A DNA stretch of 64,000 nt from Pseudoalteromonas luteoviolacea (GCF_018100925.1 NZ_JAGJEH010000003.1:558001-622000), one strand, 5' to 3'. Shown: positions 38,991-48,501, counted from the stretch's first letter. Notes: generated by a model from the letters alone, not told the origin. Program-made: numbers and translations.

Positions 38991-39006
38991 GGTATAACTA
39001 TATACC
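38991..39006. promoter_or_regulatory. Palindrome upstream of dnaQ
   Basis: GGTATAACTATATACC is a perfect inverted repeat (6-base arms, loop ACTA) 79 bases upstream of dnaQ. It could be an operator. The 271-base gap that holds it has no open frame. Confidence 0.25.
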
Positions 39007-39142
39007 GGGAAAACGTAGCGAGTTAGGCATAAAAACACTTGGCCAAGTAATCTCAAGCGATGAGTAACGGTCACTTTTACAGACTGTGCGCTCAAAGCAC
39101 ATTCTACTAATTGTCTCGACAACCCAAGTAGTTTTCTATCAA

Positions 39143-39159
39143 TTGATGTATCACATCAA
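39143..39159. other. Inverted repeat beyond the jelly-roll gene
   Basis: TTGATGT-ATC-ACATCAA is a perfect 7-bp repeat, 24 bases past the stop of the minus-strand jelly-roll gene. It lacks a T-run; it is either a weak terminator or a protein site. Confidence 0.25.
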
Positions 39160-39182
39160 CATACCTACACCCGCAAGCGCCC

Positions 39183-39758
39183 TCAATTCTCTTCAATGAT
39201 CAACTCTAGATTGAAGCTCAAATCGCTACTGGTGGTCGATACTTGCCTTACCTCCACAGCTAAAATATTTTCACGTTTCAACTCAATTTGACCTTTGAGT
39301 GCCACTTCATACCAGCTGTGCTCAATAAGAGAGCCTAATGCGAGCTGAGTTTCAGGGAGTGACGCTTTTGGCAAAAACTGCCGGTGCACTTCTTGGTTGT
39401 TAAGATAAACGCGTGCGCCATCATCCACTAACAAACGTAATGTGATGCTAGTTAAAGCTCGCTGTGTATCCCAGCTAAATTTATGTCGAAAGTAATGCAC
39501 AAGAATAGGCTGACCATTATGTTCTTTGGCAATAAGCGTATGCTCATCCCCTTCACCAAAGCCAATTTGCGCTTTTCCTAACGCCCAACTTGAGTCATCA
39601 AATTCAATGCTCGCCCAATTACTGGCAAGTGCTTGGGGGCGATCGTAATATTTCCAAACTGAATTGACCGGTATGACAACACTTTGAGCGTTGGCTGTCG
39701 AAATAAACAAGCCAAGCCAAAGCATCACGAGGAATTTACAAGTATTTTTCATACGCAT
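39183..39758 (-). CDS. Secreted galactose-binding-like (jelly-roll) protein
   Basis: This 191-residue protein has a signal peptide (ANA cleavage at residue 24) and a single beta-sandwich domain. VIPVNSVWKYYDRP followed by NWASIEFDDSSWALGKAQIG, and a later LLVDDGARVYLNNQEVHR, form the pattern of galactose-binding-like domains that often accompany secreted purple-acid-type phosphatases. It is divergent from such a phosphatase, with 182 bases between their starts, so the two may work together. No Shine-Dalgarno is seen; the ATG at 39752 is an alternative start. Confidence 0.65.
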   Translation of the reverse strand: MRMKNTCKFLVMLWLGLFISTANAQSVVIPVNSVWKYYDRPQALASNWASIEFDDSSWALGKAQIGFGEGDEHTLIAKEHNGQPILVHYFRHKFSWDTQRALTSITLRLLVDDGARVYLNNQEVHRQFLPKASLPETQLALGSLIEHSWYEVALKGQIELKRENILAVEVRQVSTTSSDLSFNLELIIEEN

Positions 39759-39817
39759 ATTACTTTGCAGTTTGGTACCTACACTCTACCCAATTGATAT
39801 TAATAAATAAAAAAGCT

Positions 39818-39841
39818 CATTAGTTTATATCATGTTATATC
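39818..39841. promoter_or_regulatory. Shared upstream motif, copy A
   Basis: This 24-base motif runs from CATTAGTTTA to ATATC and is 21/24 identical, in the same orientation, to 43816-43839. Both copies contain TATC-N6-TATC, a direct repeat with a 10-base period as bound by OmpR/ToxR-type winged helices. It lies between two divergent secreted-protein genes and may be the operator of the CadC-type regulator at 44035. Confidence 0.55.
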
Positions 39842-39940
39842 TACCTTTATCACCAGCAATGTTTCAACTTTTCGAACAAAGTAGTGATGGGCTCATTATT
39901 CGCCCATTGCATAACAAACAACATTACAGGTTCAATTAAG

Positions 39941-42493
39941 ATGAAAACAACATTGAAGAATATCATTTTTACTGCGAGTTTATTGTGTATACCAATAACT
40001 ACTGTCGCGAAAAATTTAACCCGAGGGCCATACTTGCAAATGACGGGGGAGGACCACGTCACCATTCGTTGGAGCACGGATCAAAATTCATCAACAACAC
40101 TTCGCTATGGCAAATCATTAGATACACTGAATGTCGTCACCAGTGAAAACCTAGCAACTAAAAATCATGAAATTACACTGCAAAACTTAGAGTCTGACCA
40201 AAAGTACTTCTATGCAATTTATGACGGCGAAAAGCTGTTAAGTGGCGCAGATGAGCATACCTATTTTCATACGGCTCCGGTAAAAAATACTAAAAAGAAA
40301 ACCCGGATATGGGTGCTAGGTGATCCTGGACGAGCGGGAACTGACCCCGACACCAATGCTCAGAAAATTGTTCGAGATGGCTTTTTAACATTCTCTGCGA
40401 ACCAAGCGCCGGACTTTTGGTTGATGCTTGGAGATAACGCATACAATGACGGTACCATTGTCGAATATGATCACGCTGTCTTTGCTCAGTACCCTACCCT
40501 ATTAAAACAATCTCCACTGTGGCCAATTATGGGAAACCACGACAACCGCTCTGCCGATGTAGACACCCAAAATGGTGGATTTTACGACTTATTTACGTTG
40601 CCAACACAAGGACAATCTGGCGGTATTGCATCTTCACATGAAGCGTATTACTCATTTGACTATGGCAATATTCACGTGGTTGTTCTGAACTCATCAGACC
40701 GAGAGCATTATAAAGAATCAGATGCCATGCTGGAGTGGCTAAAGCAGGACTTAGCAGCTAACAACAGCGAGTGGCTCATCGCCACTTTTCACCACCCTGT
40801 CTATGGAAAAAGCGGTCATGACTCCGATGAAGCAGAAAACATGATATACATGCGAGAGCGATTTTTACCCATACTTGAAGAGTACGGCGTTGACTTAATA
40901 ATGGCTGGCCACAATCACTTTTACACGCGCTCTGTGCTAATGGCCGATCACTATGGCATGTCAAATAGCTACGACCCGTCAAAGCACGTCATCCAAGGTG
41001 GCAGCGGCCAACTAGATAAAGAAGGGGCCTATACCAAAAAACGCGGCCAAAAGGGGGCGATATTCATCACCCATGGGGCTGGTGCAGGAAGTGGCCGAGG
41101 ATATGCAAGACTAGTTCGAACAGATGAAATTACTGAAGGGAAACGCCACCCTACTGACTACATCTATGGTGGCCGAGGTTCAATTGTATTGGATATTGAA
41201 GACACAATGCTCACCGCAAACGTGATCGGTCCACAGGGCGATATTGTCGATTATTTCACACTGAGACATAATAATGGTGAAGACCCAATCAATAACCCTC
41301 CACAAGTGAAGATGCAGATACCCACCCAGCTGTCTGTTTTTGAGTCAGGTCATTTCTCCAGTGAAGGTTCCTTCGATAGTGATGGCAGAATTGCCGATTA
41401 CTTGTGGCAATTTGGAGATGGAAATAGTAGCTCTTTGGCCAATACCAACCATCAATATAGTCGCGCAGGAGATTATGCAGTCAGCCTGACTATAACTGAT
41501 AACCAAGGCATTAGCTCAAGTACAAATAGTCGTATTTCTGTACTCCCATCATCAGATACAGAACTCAAACTTAACCAGCCAATAAAAGTTTCAGGTGGCG
41601 CAAAGGAGGCTATATACTTTTTCTATGAGGTTAAAAATACTGAAAAGTCACTGACAATCTCTATTTCTGGCGGACAAGGTGATGCGGATCTGTATGTCAG
41701 AAGGGCTGTGCACCCTACCAATACTGAGTTTGACTGTCGCCCCTACAAAAACGGCAACGCCGAGTCATGTGAAATAACAGACATACGCACAGGCCTTTAC
41801 TATGTGATGCTCTACGGCCATAAATCATTTACAGATGTAGCTCTAACGGCAACTCAAGATCAAACTTCAGCTCCTACCCCTAGTGCGGATGCCAATGGGC
41901 CTTACCAGACGGCACTTGGCACACCAGTCCACTTTAGCAGTGCCGGCAGCAACGATCCCAATCAAAGTGAATTGACTTACAGCTGGGATTTTGGAGATGG
42001 AAATAGCAGCACATTGGCATCACCGACCCACACTTATGATCAAATTGGAGAGTATGCAGTGTCACTTACCGTGTCGAACACTCAGGGGATCAGCAACTCA
42101 GATACCACATCAGCACACGTTTTAGCCCACACTGACCTAGTTGATAGCTGTGCACAAGGCACGACTCCCCAAGCCGAAGGCAGACTTTTGCTCAATCAAA
42201 CTTACTGTTTAGAAGAGCAAAACCGTACAGGACAATTGCAATATCAATTCTATGTCAATGACCAAGATGTAGGTAAAGATCTACTTATTAAAATGGGACA
42301 TGGTAGTGGCAATGCAGATCCACTCTACAGATATGCAAAGCGTCCCGATCAACAACAATGGGATGCCCGTGACACAAGTCCCGGCAATGCCACTGAGTTG
42401 AAAATTAAAGCTATTCAAAAAGGCTGGCACTACATTCACATCACCACTGAGGAAAGCTTTCAAGGAGTGTCATTGAAGCTGTCTATACACTAA
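39941..42493 (+). CDS. Secreted purple-acid-type phosphatase with PKD domains
   Basis: This 850-residue secreted metallophosphoesterase has a signal peptide (about 1-23), an N-terminal FN3-like purple-acid-phosphatase domain (GPYLQMTGEDHVTIRWST), and a catalytic domain whose metal ligands are in GDPGRAG, MLGDNAYNDG, MGNHDNR, TFHHPVYG and MAGHNHFYTR. A PKD domain (about 460-540, WQFGDGNSSS), a PPC-type beta domain (about 560-640), a second PKD domain (WDFGDGNSS) and a terminal PPC-like domain follow. It would hydrolyse phosphate esters outside the cell; the add-on domains suggest polymer or surface binding. The frame is open upstream to 39884, but the signal peptide supports the ATG at 39941. 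Confidence 0.85.
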   Translation: MKTTLKNIIFTASLLCIPITTVAKNLTRGPYLQMTGEDHVTIRWSTDQNSSTTLRYGKSLDTLNVVTSENLATKNHEITLQNLESDQKYFYAIYDGEKLLSGADEHTYFHTAPVKNTKKKTRIWVLGDPGRAGTDPDTNAQKIVRDGFLTFSANQAPDFWLMLGDNAYNDGTIVEYDHAVFAQYPTLLKQSPLWPIMGNHDNRSADVDTQNGGFYDLFTLPTQGQSGGIASSHEAYYSFDYGNIHVVVLNSSDREHYKESDAMLEWLKQDLAANNSEWLIATFHHPVYGKSGHDSDEAENMIYMRERFLPILEEYGVDLIMAGHNHFYTRSVLMADHYGMSNSYDPSKHVIQGGSGQLDKEGAYTKKRGQKGAIFITHGAGAGSGRGYARLVRTDEITEGKRHPTDYIYGGRGSIVLDIEDTMLTANVIGPQGDIVDYFTLRHNNGEDPINNPPQVKMQIPTQLSVFESGHFSSEGSFDSDGRIADYLWQFGDGNSSSLANTNHQYSRAGDYAVSLTITDNQGISSSTNSRISVLPSSDTELKLNQPIKVSGGAKEAIYFFYEVKNTEKSLTISISGGQGDADLYVRRAVHPTNTEFDCRPYKNGNAESCEITDIRTGLYYVMLYGHKSFTDVALTATQDQTSAPTPSADANGPYQTALGTPVHFSSAGSNDPNQSELTYSWDFGDGNSSTLASPTHTYDQIGEYAVSLTVSNTQGISNSDTTSAHVLAHTDLVDSCAQGTTPQAEGRLLLNQTYCLEEQNRTGQLQYQFYVNDQDVGKDLLIKMGHGSGNADPLYRYAKRPDQQQWDARDTSPGNATELKIKAIQKGWHYIHITTEESFQGVSLKLSIH

Positions 42494-42499
42494 ATGAGA

Positions 42500-42549
42500 T
42501 AAGCAAAGAGTCTAGTGATTACACTAGACTCATCGCACTCAGGCTTATC
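42500..42549. terminator. Nested hairpin between two convergent phosphatase genes
   Basis: A perfect 10-bp stem (GAGTCTAGTG/CACTAGACTC, loop ATTA, 42510-42533) lies inside an outer GATAAGC/GCTTATC repeat. It is placed where a bidirectional terminator is expected, but has no T-run. Confidence 0.5.
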
Positions 42550-42600
42550 AAACCATTGCTGCACACAGCTGCCATGATGGACTGGCGAGACCTTGGCTTG

Positions 42601-43653
42601 TTACTTAGCAAACAATGGTGTTCTTTTTCCCTGCATATCTGCACGCCAATACCCATCTTCTTCAATAAATAATAATTCACCTTTATGACCCAGCTTGATG
42701 CTGCTATCTACCCCAATCACTTTACCATTGTAGCGACTAATCACCGTTTTATGCGAAGTGTGTCCAACAATAAAGCGACTAGCAGAAAAACGCGCCAACA
42801 GCGGTGCTAATTGTGCTTTCTGTTCTTCTGAGAAAAAACCTCTGTGCCAGATCGGACCTTTTCTGCCATGTAAAAACTGCCCTAACTCCGAGCGTTTTTT
42901 TGAGCTGAGCTCTTGCTCTACCAGCTCTTCTCTAAAAATTTTATTGATGTCTTTCAAGCCAATATCATATTTTAAAGTTTCGTGATGGAAGCCACCGTGT
43001 AAAAATACATTGTTATTGATTTTTATCACTACATTTTTGGAGCGCAACCACTGCCCCAGCACACTATCCTTTGAAAATAGTTGATCAAATGGCTTATTCA
43101 TTAACGATGCCGTTTGTTCATATTTTTTATGTAAATACCTTAAATCGCCATTGAGCACCATAACTTCATGGTTACCCAGCAAAAAGTGCACTGCCCCACC
43201 AAACTTTGCCGCTTCATTTTCTAACCATTTGATATACCACAAAGATTCTGTTACTTGACTTCCCCGGTCAAAAATATCTCCGGTAATAACCAAATGGCCC
43301 TTGCCAAATATCCAGTTGCCATTTTGGTCTATTATTTTATTTGCTTTTAATAGCTGCATCATCAGCGCATGCTGACCGTGAATATCGCTCAATGCAACAA
43401 CAGGAAACGCACCTGAATACACAGTTTCTGTTGGCGCGTTAGACACTAGGTTTAATTTCATACTTCGGCCACAGAAGTCGATTGCTTTGTGCTCTTTTAT
43501 GACAAACGTTCGTTTTTTTCCTTGGCAAATTAAATCCGCGCGATAACCGTTTTTATCAGGGTAGATATACGGGCCATCATTAAATCCAGCGAACGCCGTA
43601 AAGGACATTAACACGCTTAAAATGACCAAAAGTGGATTGCTTTTGTGATACAT
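42601..43653 (-). CDS. Periplasmic PPP-type phosphatase (Shewanella-like)
   Basis: This 350-residue protein has a signal peptide (about 1-22) and the PPP phosphatase motifs SDIHGQ (Asp90, His92), GDIFDRG (from Gly125) and GNHE (160-163), with later histidine ligands in FLHGGFHHE and VGHTSHKT. It resembles the Shewanella-like (SLP) group that includes cold-active tyrosine phosphatase. The signal peptide places it outside the cytoplasm, where it may dephosphorylate proteins or small phosphoesters. The start has GAGAG upstream. It is divergent from the CadC-type regulator at 44035. Confidence 0.82.
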   Translation of the reverse strand: MYHKSNPLLVILSVLMSFTAFAGFNDGPYIYPDKNGYRADLICQGKKRTFVIKEHKAIDFCGRSMKLNLVSNAPTETVYSGAFPVVALSDIHGQHALMMQLLKANKIIDQNGNWIFGKGHLVITGDIFDRGSQVTESLWYIKWLENEAAKFGGAVHFLLGNHEVMVLNGDLRYLHKKYEQTASLMNKPFDQLFSKDSVLGQWLRSKNVVIKINNNVFLHGGFHHETLKYDIGLKDINKIFREELVEQELSSKKRSELGQFLHGRKGPIWHRGFFSEEQKAQLAPLLARFSASRFIVGHTSHKTVISRYNGKVIGVDSSIKLGHKGELLFIEEDGYWRADMQGKRTPLFAK

Positions 43654-44034
43654 ATTTCTCTCGTCATTGATATGGGTATTGAACTTACTGAGTTATTTGC
43701 TTTTTAAAACTCATACAAAAGGCACACTTAAAGTACCAGCTAACGAATTGAATCACTAGAGTATCGGCTTCTCGAACTGAAAAATATAACCATAAAAATC
43801 AATAAATTAAAAGAGCATTAGGTTCTATCATGTAATATCATGGAGTAATTCACAGCATAGGGAAACAAATTAACTGAAAAACAATAATCTATAAAAAATT
43901 GTAGGTTACATAAAGACTATGAAAAAATTAGCCTAGACCAAGTTCGGCTGCCAACGCATATTCTCAATGGCAATCAATTACCGTCTAATTATGATAAGCT
44001 CAATATTCGATTAAAATAATTATTTCAGCTGGTT
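43654..44034. other. Intergenic control region between phosphatase and regulator
   Basis: 381 AT-rich bases hold no open frame or RNA gene that I can see. They include copy B of the shared 24-base motif (43816-43839) and must contain promoters for both divergent genes, though no near-consensus -35/-10 pair stood out. Confidence 0.5.
43816..43839. promoter_or_regulatory. Shared upstream motif, copy B
   Basis: This is the second copy of the motif described for 39818-39841, again with TATC repeated at a 10-base period. It is 163 bases upstream of the phosphatase start and 196 bases upstream of the regulator start, so it could serve both or allow autoregulation. Confidence 0.55.
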
Positions 44035-46086
44035 ATGGCACATCATAGACACACTATTCTCGATCACTTTAAAGTCAATGATTGGGCTATAGATTGCAAA
44101 AGACTAACCGCAACACGTGCACAAAAAAAGGTAAGGTTAGAGCCAAAAGCTGCGCTGATCTTGCAATACATGGCAGCTCGTCCAGGTGAGATAATTAGCA
44201 GGGAAGAGCTATTCAATACATTTTGGCCCAACCAAGTCGTAACCGAAGATGCTCTAAATCGCGTCATTTCTACATTAAGAAAAACACTCAACGATAACTC
44301 TACAGAGCCGCACTACATAGCAACAATACGCAAGTCTGGATACCGCCTAGTCGCTGATGTAAAACATATTGCCCCGCCTTTGCAGCACAACAGGACAAAA
44401 AAAATAGCAGGGGTATCGATAGTGCTATGTAGTTTGCTGCTGATTGCTATACTCACATCGAGTTACTCTTTTCGGCCCAAGCAGCCGATTAAGCCCCTCT
44501 TAAATGGGGAGTTCAAACGACTAACTTACAGTACCAGAGTAAAATTGACGCCGCACCTTAGCGAAGATGCCACACAATTAACCTACATAGAATCGAATAA
44601 AAAGGCCACGAATACACTGGTTTTGATGTCAGTGAAAAGCAATACCAGAGCCTATTATAACAGCGCAGATACCGAGTTTTCATTTCCGGTCGTCGCGCCC
44701 CAAGCAAACTCAGTGTTAGCAGTTATAAAACATACAAACGAAGCTAAACCCTATGCGATCGCATTAATTGACTTTGACAAAAAAGCGATGAAGCGACTTG
44801 TTGAATTGAGCAGTGAAAGTTTAGGGCTAAGTCACCATATTCAAAGCAAATCAATCGTGTTTACTCAAAGACAAATTCCTTTTTCCACACATCGAATAAC
44901 CCTATTTGACCCTTTATACTCCTCGAATAAACCACTGTCTTCACCACCTAATGGCTTTTCAGATAGACAACCTATATTTTCGCCTTCGGGTCAAAAGGTG
45001 GCCTTTATTCGAACTAAAGCCCCTACCGAACATGCGATTTTTACTGTCAATTTAGATGGACAAGAAACACAGATTACTGAATATCAAAGCAATATCACCT
45101 CTTTCGATTGGTTCAATAATGACAGCTTGCTGTACAGCAATGAACAAGGACTATATTCTGTTACCGCATCTGGCGATACTCATAAGTTACTAACCCCTAT
45201 ACCCAATCAGCAAGTTGCATTCGCACAAGTGGCAACAGACGTAAGTAAGTTATTACTTTCTTTTCAAAGTACCAGTTCTATTGGGCAAGTTATTGACAGC
45301 ACTGTCGGAGATAAAGCGCTACCTGTTACTTTATCTAATGGTTCGGACAGTGAGTTTGCAATCAGCCCAGACGCGACCAGAATGGCTTTTGCCTCAACCC
45401 GCAAGGGCAACAAAGCCTTGTGGCTGAGATACAATAATCAACTACATAGCGTCAAAGACTCCAATTTTAATGATATTTATGACTTAACATGGTCAAAAAA
45501 CAGCCAACAATTAGCAGCATCTGTAAAGCGCAATAATCAATATGGGGTGATGTTTTATGACATCAGTACACAAAAGCTAATCGTATACTGGCGCAATACT
45601 TCCCCTTTACATGTGGTAGGTTGGGATAGTAATAATCACATTTGGTACTCAAAACTACAAGGCAGCAATTGGGCTTTAAGCAAATTTGACCCTATTAAAA
45701 AAACAATTATCGAACACCCAACCAAACAGGTTTACCAGGCGAGATTTACCCCCAACAAACAGCATCTGATTTACATAGATGCACACAAGCAAACTCTCTG
45801 GAAATGGGACTTCAAAAATAGCCTCAAAGCAATTTCAGTCCCTTACAATATGAAATTAGATAGAAACTGGGATATTGACTCATATGGCGTCTATTATATT
45901 GGTTCAAATGGACAGTTAAATTACTACAATATAAGCAACGAGATAGACAAAAAAATTGTAAGTCGCATAGGCGCATTTTCTCCTAAATATAGACCACAAT
46001 CGCGTCTCTATGGTTTTGTCGGAACACATGAAGTGATCACTCAGAGCGATTTTTGGCTGTCAGACTTAGCTTCCAATGACCCATAA
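44035..46086 (+). CDS. ToxR/CadC-type membrane regulator, second copy
   Basis: This 683-residue protein has an N-terminal winged-helix domain (about 12-112; VRLEPKAALILQYMAARPGE, SREELFNTFWPNQVVTEDAL), one membrane helix (about 124-143) and a periplasmic beta-propeller-like region (150-683; repeated strands such as FSPSGQKVAFIRT and ISPDATRMAFAS are TolB-like). It has the same architecture as the regulator at 29758, but differs in length and membrane position. It probably controls the flanking secreted phosphatases through the shared motif. The signal is unknown. Confidence 0.85.
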   Translation: MAHHRHTILDHFKVNDWAIDCKRLTATRAQKKVRLEPKAALILQYMAARPGEIISREELFNTFWPNQVVTEDALNRVISTLRKTLNDNSTEPHYIATIRKSGYRLVADVKHIAPPLQHNRTKKIAGVSIVLCSLLLIAILTSSYSFRPKQPIKPLLNGEFKRLTYSTRVKLTPHLSEDATQLTYIESNKKATNTLVLMSVKSNTRAYYNSADTEFSFPVVAPQANSVLAVIKHTNEAKPYAIALIDFDKKAMKRLVELSSESLGLSHHIQSKSIVFTQRQIPFSTHRITLFDPLYSSNKPLSSPPNGFSDRQPIFSPSGQKVAFIRTKAPTEHAIFTVNLDGQETQITEYQSNITSFDWFNNDSLLYSNEQGLYSVTASGDTHKLLTPIPNQQVAFAQVATDVSKLLLSFQSTSSIGQVIDSTVGDKALPVTLSNGSDSEFAISPDATRMAFASTRKGNKALWLRYNNQLHSVKDSNFNDIYDLTWSKNSQQLAASVKRNNQYGVMFYDISTQKLIVYWRNTSPLHVVGWDSNNHIWYSKLQGSNWALSKFDPIKKTIIEHPTKQVYQARFTPNKQHLIYIDAHKQTLWKWDFKNSLKAISVPYNMKLDRNWDIDSYGVYYIGSNGQLNYYNISNEIDKKIVSRIGAFSPKYRPQSRLYGFVGTHEVITQSDFWLSDLASNDP

Positions 46087-46252
46087 AGACAGAGTCAGTA
46101 TTTTTGCATCCTCAGTTTTAGGTCAATGCCCTACACGGTACGCATCTCGGTGAGTTGAAGAAGCTGATTTTTATTTTTAATCATATCGCTTACAGCCTAA
46201 CTTTGTTAAGGTTAGCGCCTATCAGCCCAAGCTACACTATACAGGCAAATTC

Positions 46253-46723
46253 GTGCAAAAAATCGTAGAAATTTATACTGATGGCTCTTGCCTTGGTAAC
46301 CCAGGACCTGGGGGATATGGCATCTATATGAGTTACCAAGGCCATGAAAAGCAATTGAGCCAAGGTTACCAATTGACCACCAACAACCGTATGGAAATGC
46401 TGGCCGCGATAGTTGCGTTAGAAACACTCAAGCGTCCCTGCCAAGTTACCCTTTATACCGACAGCCAGTATGTTAAACAAGGTATTGAGTCTTGGCTTGC
46501 AAACTGGAAAAAACGCAATTGGCAAACCGCCGCTAAACAGCCTGTCAAAAACGTCGACCTATGGCAACGCCTAGACGAAGCAAGTCAAAGGCACACCATT
46601 GACTGGCGCTGGGTTAAAGGTCATGCGGGCAACAAGTACAATGAACTGGTTGACGACTTAGCGCGAGATGCTGCATCACAAGACAAATTACTTGAAGATA
46701 TGGGCTATAAGCCACAAGATTAA
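46253..46723 (+). CDS. rnhA: Ribonuclease HI
   Basis: RnhA cleaves RNA in RNA-DNA hybrids. The start is a GTG that gives canonical numbering: Asp10 (YTDGSC), Glu48 (NNRMEMLA), Asp70 (LYTDSQYV) and a C-terminal Asp in [11 protein letters not shown]; the [10 protein letters not shown] loop is present. Length 156 residues. rnhA is normally back to back with dnaQ in gammaproteobacteria; here they are separated by five genes. It converges on yafS with a 4-base gap. Confidence 0.97.
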   Translation: MQKIVEIYTDGSCLGNPGPGGYGIYMSYQGHEKQLSQGYQLTTNNRMEMLAAIVALETLKRPCQVTLYTDSQYVKQGIESWLANWKKRNWQTAAKQPVKNVDLWQRLDEASQRHTIDWRWVKGHAGNKYNELVDDLARDAASQDKLLEDMGYKPQD

Positions 46724-46727
46724 GACA

Positions 46728-47477
46728 TTAATCTTGCCGACTTCGGGAGTGTTTTAACCTCGCGCCTTTGACTGCTGGCGTCCACTTTGGCCTTGCATGC
46801 CACTTTGGCTTGATCGGTGTTAAGGGGGCGACACGCTTACGCGCCACCAACATATAAACGCTCCCCATTGGCTTTAAATAGTGACGACAAAACCTCCGCC
46901 ATGGCGCAAATCGAGATAACCTTGATCCCCTCGCTAAAGAAGCGTGGATAAAGCGCTCATCAGCAATTATTTCAAATCCCAATAAATTCAACCAATCTTT
47001 AACCCTTGAGGGTGTAAAGAAGCGCCCAGACCAAGGTAGTTTTTCACCACTAAATGGTAGCATGTGTGCCAATCCGCATAAGCTAAAGGGATTGAATCCC
47101 GTTATCACGATATAGCCACCTGGAATTAAAGTTCGATGCGCCTCTCGCAATATATGATGTGGATCCGAGTGATACTCTAAGCCATGAGATAAAATACACG
47201 CATCAACACTGTGCTCATAAAAAGGCAATTCATCAATCTCGGCTATTACGCCAGCGTGCGGACCACTGGGCGAAATGCAGACTTGGTGATCTATCATGCT
47301 ATCCGATGTATCAAGCTGACCACTTAAACAACCTAGCTTAAGCATATGGTAACCAAACATGCGAGGCAACCAGCGCGCCATGCGACGTTCAATACCTGCT
47401 TTGAGATATTCTCCATGTGGAAAATCTTGCCAAGATTGGGGTTTAGGCCCTTGCTGAAAACTTAATGCTGGTTTCAT
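46728..47477 (-). CDS. YafS-like SAM-dependent methyltransferase
   Basis: This 249-residue class-I-type methyltransferase has a Methyltransf_11-like core (LGCLSGQLDTSD, then FYEHSVDACILSHGLEYHSD and TLIPGGYIVITGFNPFSL). The SAM-binding first motif is degenerate compared with the usual GxGxG. Its substrate is unknown. It sits between rnhA and gloB as yafS does in E. coli. The C-terminus is strongly basic (RARPKW... RLKHSRSRQ-type), possibly for nucleic-acid contact. It is divergent from gloB, with 52 bases between their starts. Confidence 0.8.
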   Translation of the reverse strand: MKPALSFQQGPKPQSWQDFPHGEYLKAGIERRMARWLPRMFGYHMLKLGCLSGQLDTSDSMIDHQVCISPSGPHAGVIAEIDELPFYEHSVDACILSHGLEYHSDPHHILREAHRTLIPGGYIVITGFNPFSLCGLAHMLPFSGEKLPWSGRFFTPSRVKDWLNLLGFEIIADERFIHASLARGSRLSRFAPWRRFCRHYLKPMGSVYMLVARKRVAPLTPIKPKWHARPKWTPAVKGARLKHSRSRQD

Positions 47478-47529
47478 CCCGTACGCTCGTTATACTTGTT
47501 GACACCTTCACTTTATAGAGCAATGAGTT

Positions 47530-48297
47530 ATGGCGCAAGTTGAACCTATCAAGGCCTTCAACGACAATTATATCTGGGCGATATGCAATACACATAGTCC
47601 AGAAACTTGGGTCGTTGATCCTGGGCAAAGTCAGCCCGTTATCGAGTTTTTAACCACCCAAAACCGTCCTCTTTCAGGTATCTTGATCACTCATCACCAT
47701 TGGGATCATACTGATGGCGTTGCAGAGTTACTATTACAATTTCCTGATATTCCTGTTTATGGTCCAAAAGACTCAAAATTTACCGGGATAACTCACGCCC
47801 TGTCGCCTGACGATACGCTAACTATAGCAGATATCACTTTTAAAATAGTACACACCCCAGGTCATACACTGGATCACATCTGTTATGTCAACGAGCAGCT
47901 GGCCTTCACTGGGGATACGCTCTTCAGCGGTGGGTGTGGTCGTCTGTTTGAAGGGACTGCTGAGCAAATGTGGCACTCTTTACAGTCACTACTAAAATTA
48001 CCTGATTCATGCCAGATTTATTGCACCCATGAATATACGCTAGCTAATTTGGCGTTTGCTCACGCCGTAGAGCCAAACAACAAGTTGCTTGAAAAACATA
48101 TTTCATGGTGTCAACAACAGCGGGGCCAAGATTTACCAACATTACCAACAAACATGGGGATCGAACGCCAAATAAATCCATTTTTAAGGGCTGAGCACGA
48201 GACGATCTTGGACCATTTACCTAAAAACTTCCAAGGTTCCACCGATACTACCTGGCAAAAATTTGCAAATCTGAGACTGTGGAAAGATAATTTTTAA
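47530..48297 (+). CDS. gloB: Hydroxyacylglutathione hydrolase (glyoxalase II)
   Basis: GloB hydrolyses S-lactoylglutathione to lactate and glutathione, the second step of methylglyoxal detoxification. The metallo-beta-lactamase motif THHHWDHTDG (His55, His57, Asp59, His60) and later ligands in HTPGHTLDHI, FTGDTLFSGGCGR and YCTHEYTLANLAFA are intact. Length 255 residues is normal. It lies between yafS and mltD, as in E. coli. Confidence 0.96.
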   Translation: MAQVEPIKAFNDNYIWAICNTHSPETWVVDPGQSQPVIEFLTTQNRPLSGILITHHHWDHTDGVAELLLQFPDIPVYGPKDSKFTGITHALSPDDTLTIADITFKIVHTPGHTLDHICYVNEQLAFTGDTLFSGGCGRLFEGTAEQMWHSLQSLLKLPDSCQIYCTHEYTLANLAFAHAVEPNNKLLEKHISWCQQQRGQDLPTLPTNMGIERQINPFLRAEHETILDHLPKNFQGSTDTTWQKFANLRLWKDNF

Positions 48298-48501
48298 AGC
48301 TCATCACTGTCACAGTAAAAAGGCGCTCAATACCTCAACTGTGACAGATACTGAAGCGGTCTACTCCCTATAAAATAATAACCGCGTACGGCCCAACTAT
48401 TGCAGATAGCATAACATTACTATGGACAAAAATACGTTCGCTTTGCAATTGCCTCAGATAAGGTTAAAATTGACGGGTTTTTGCCCGACAAAAAGAGATT
48501 T

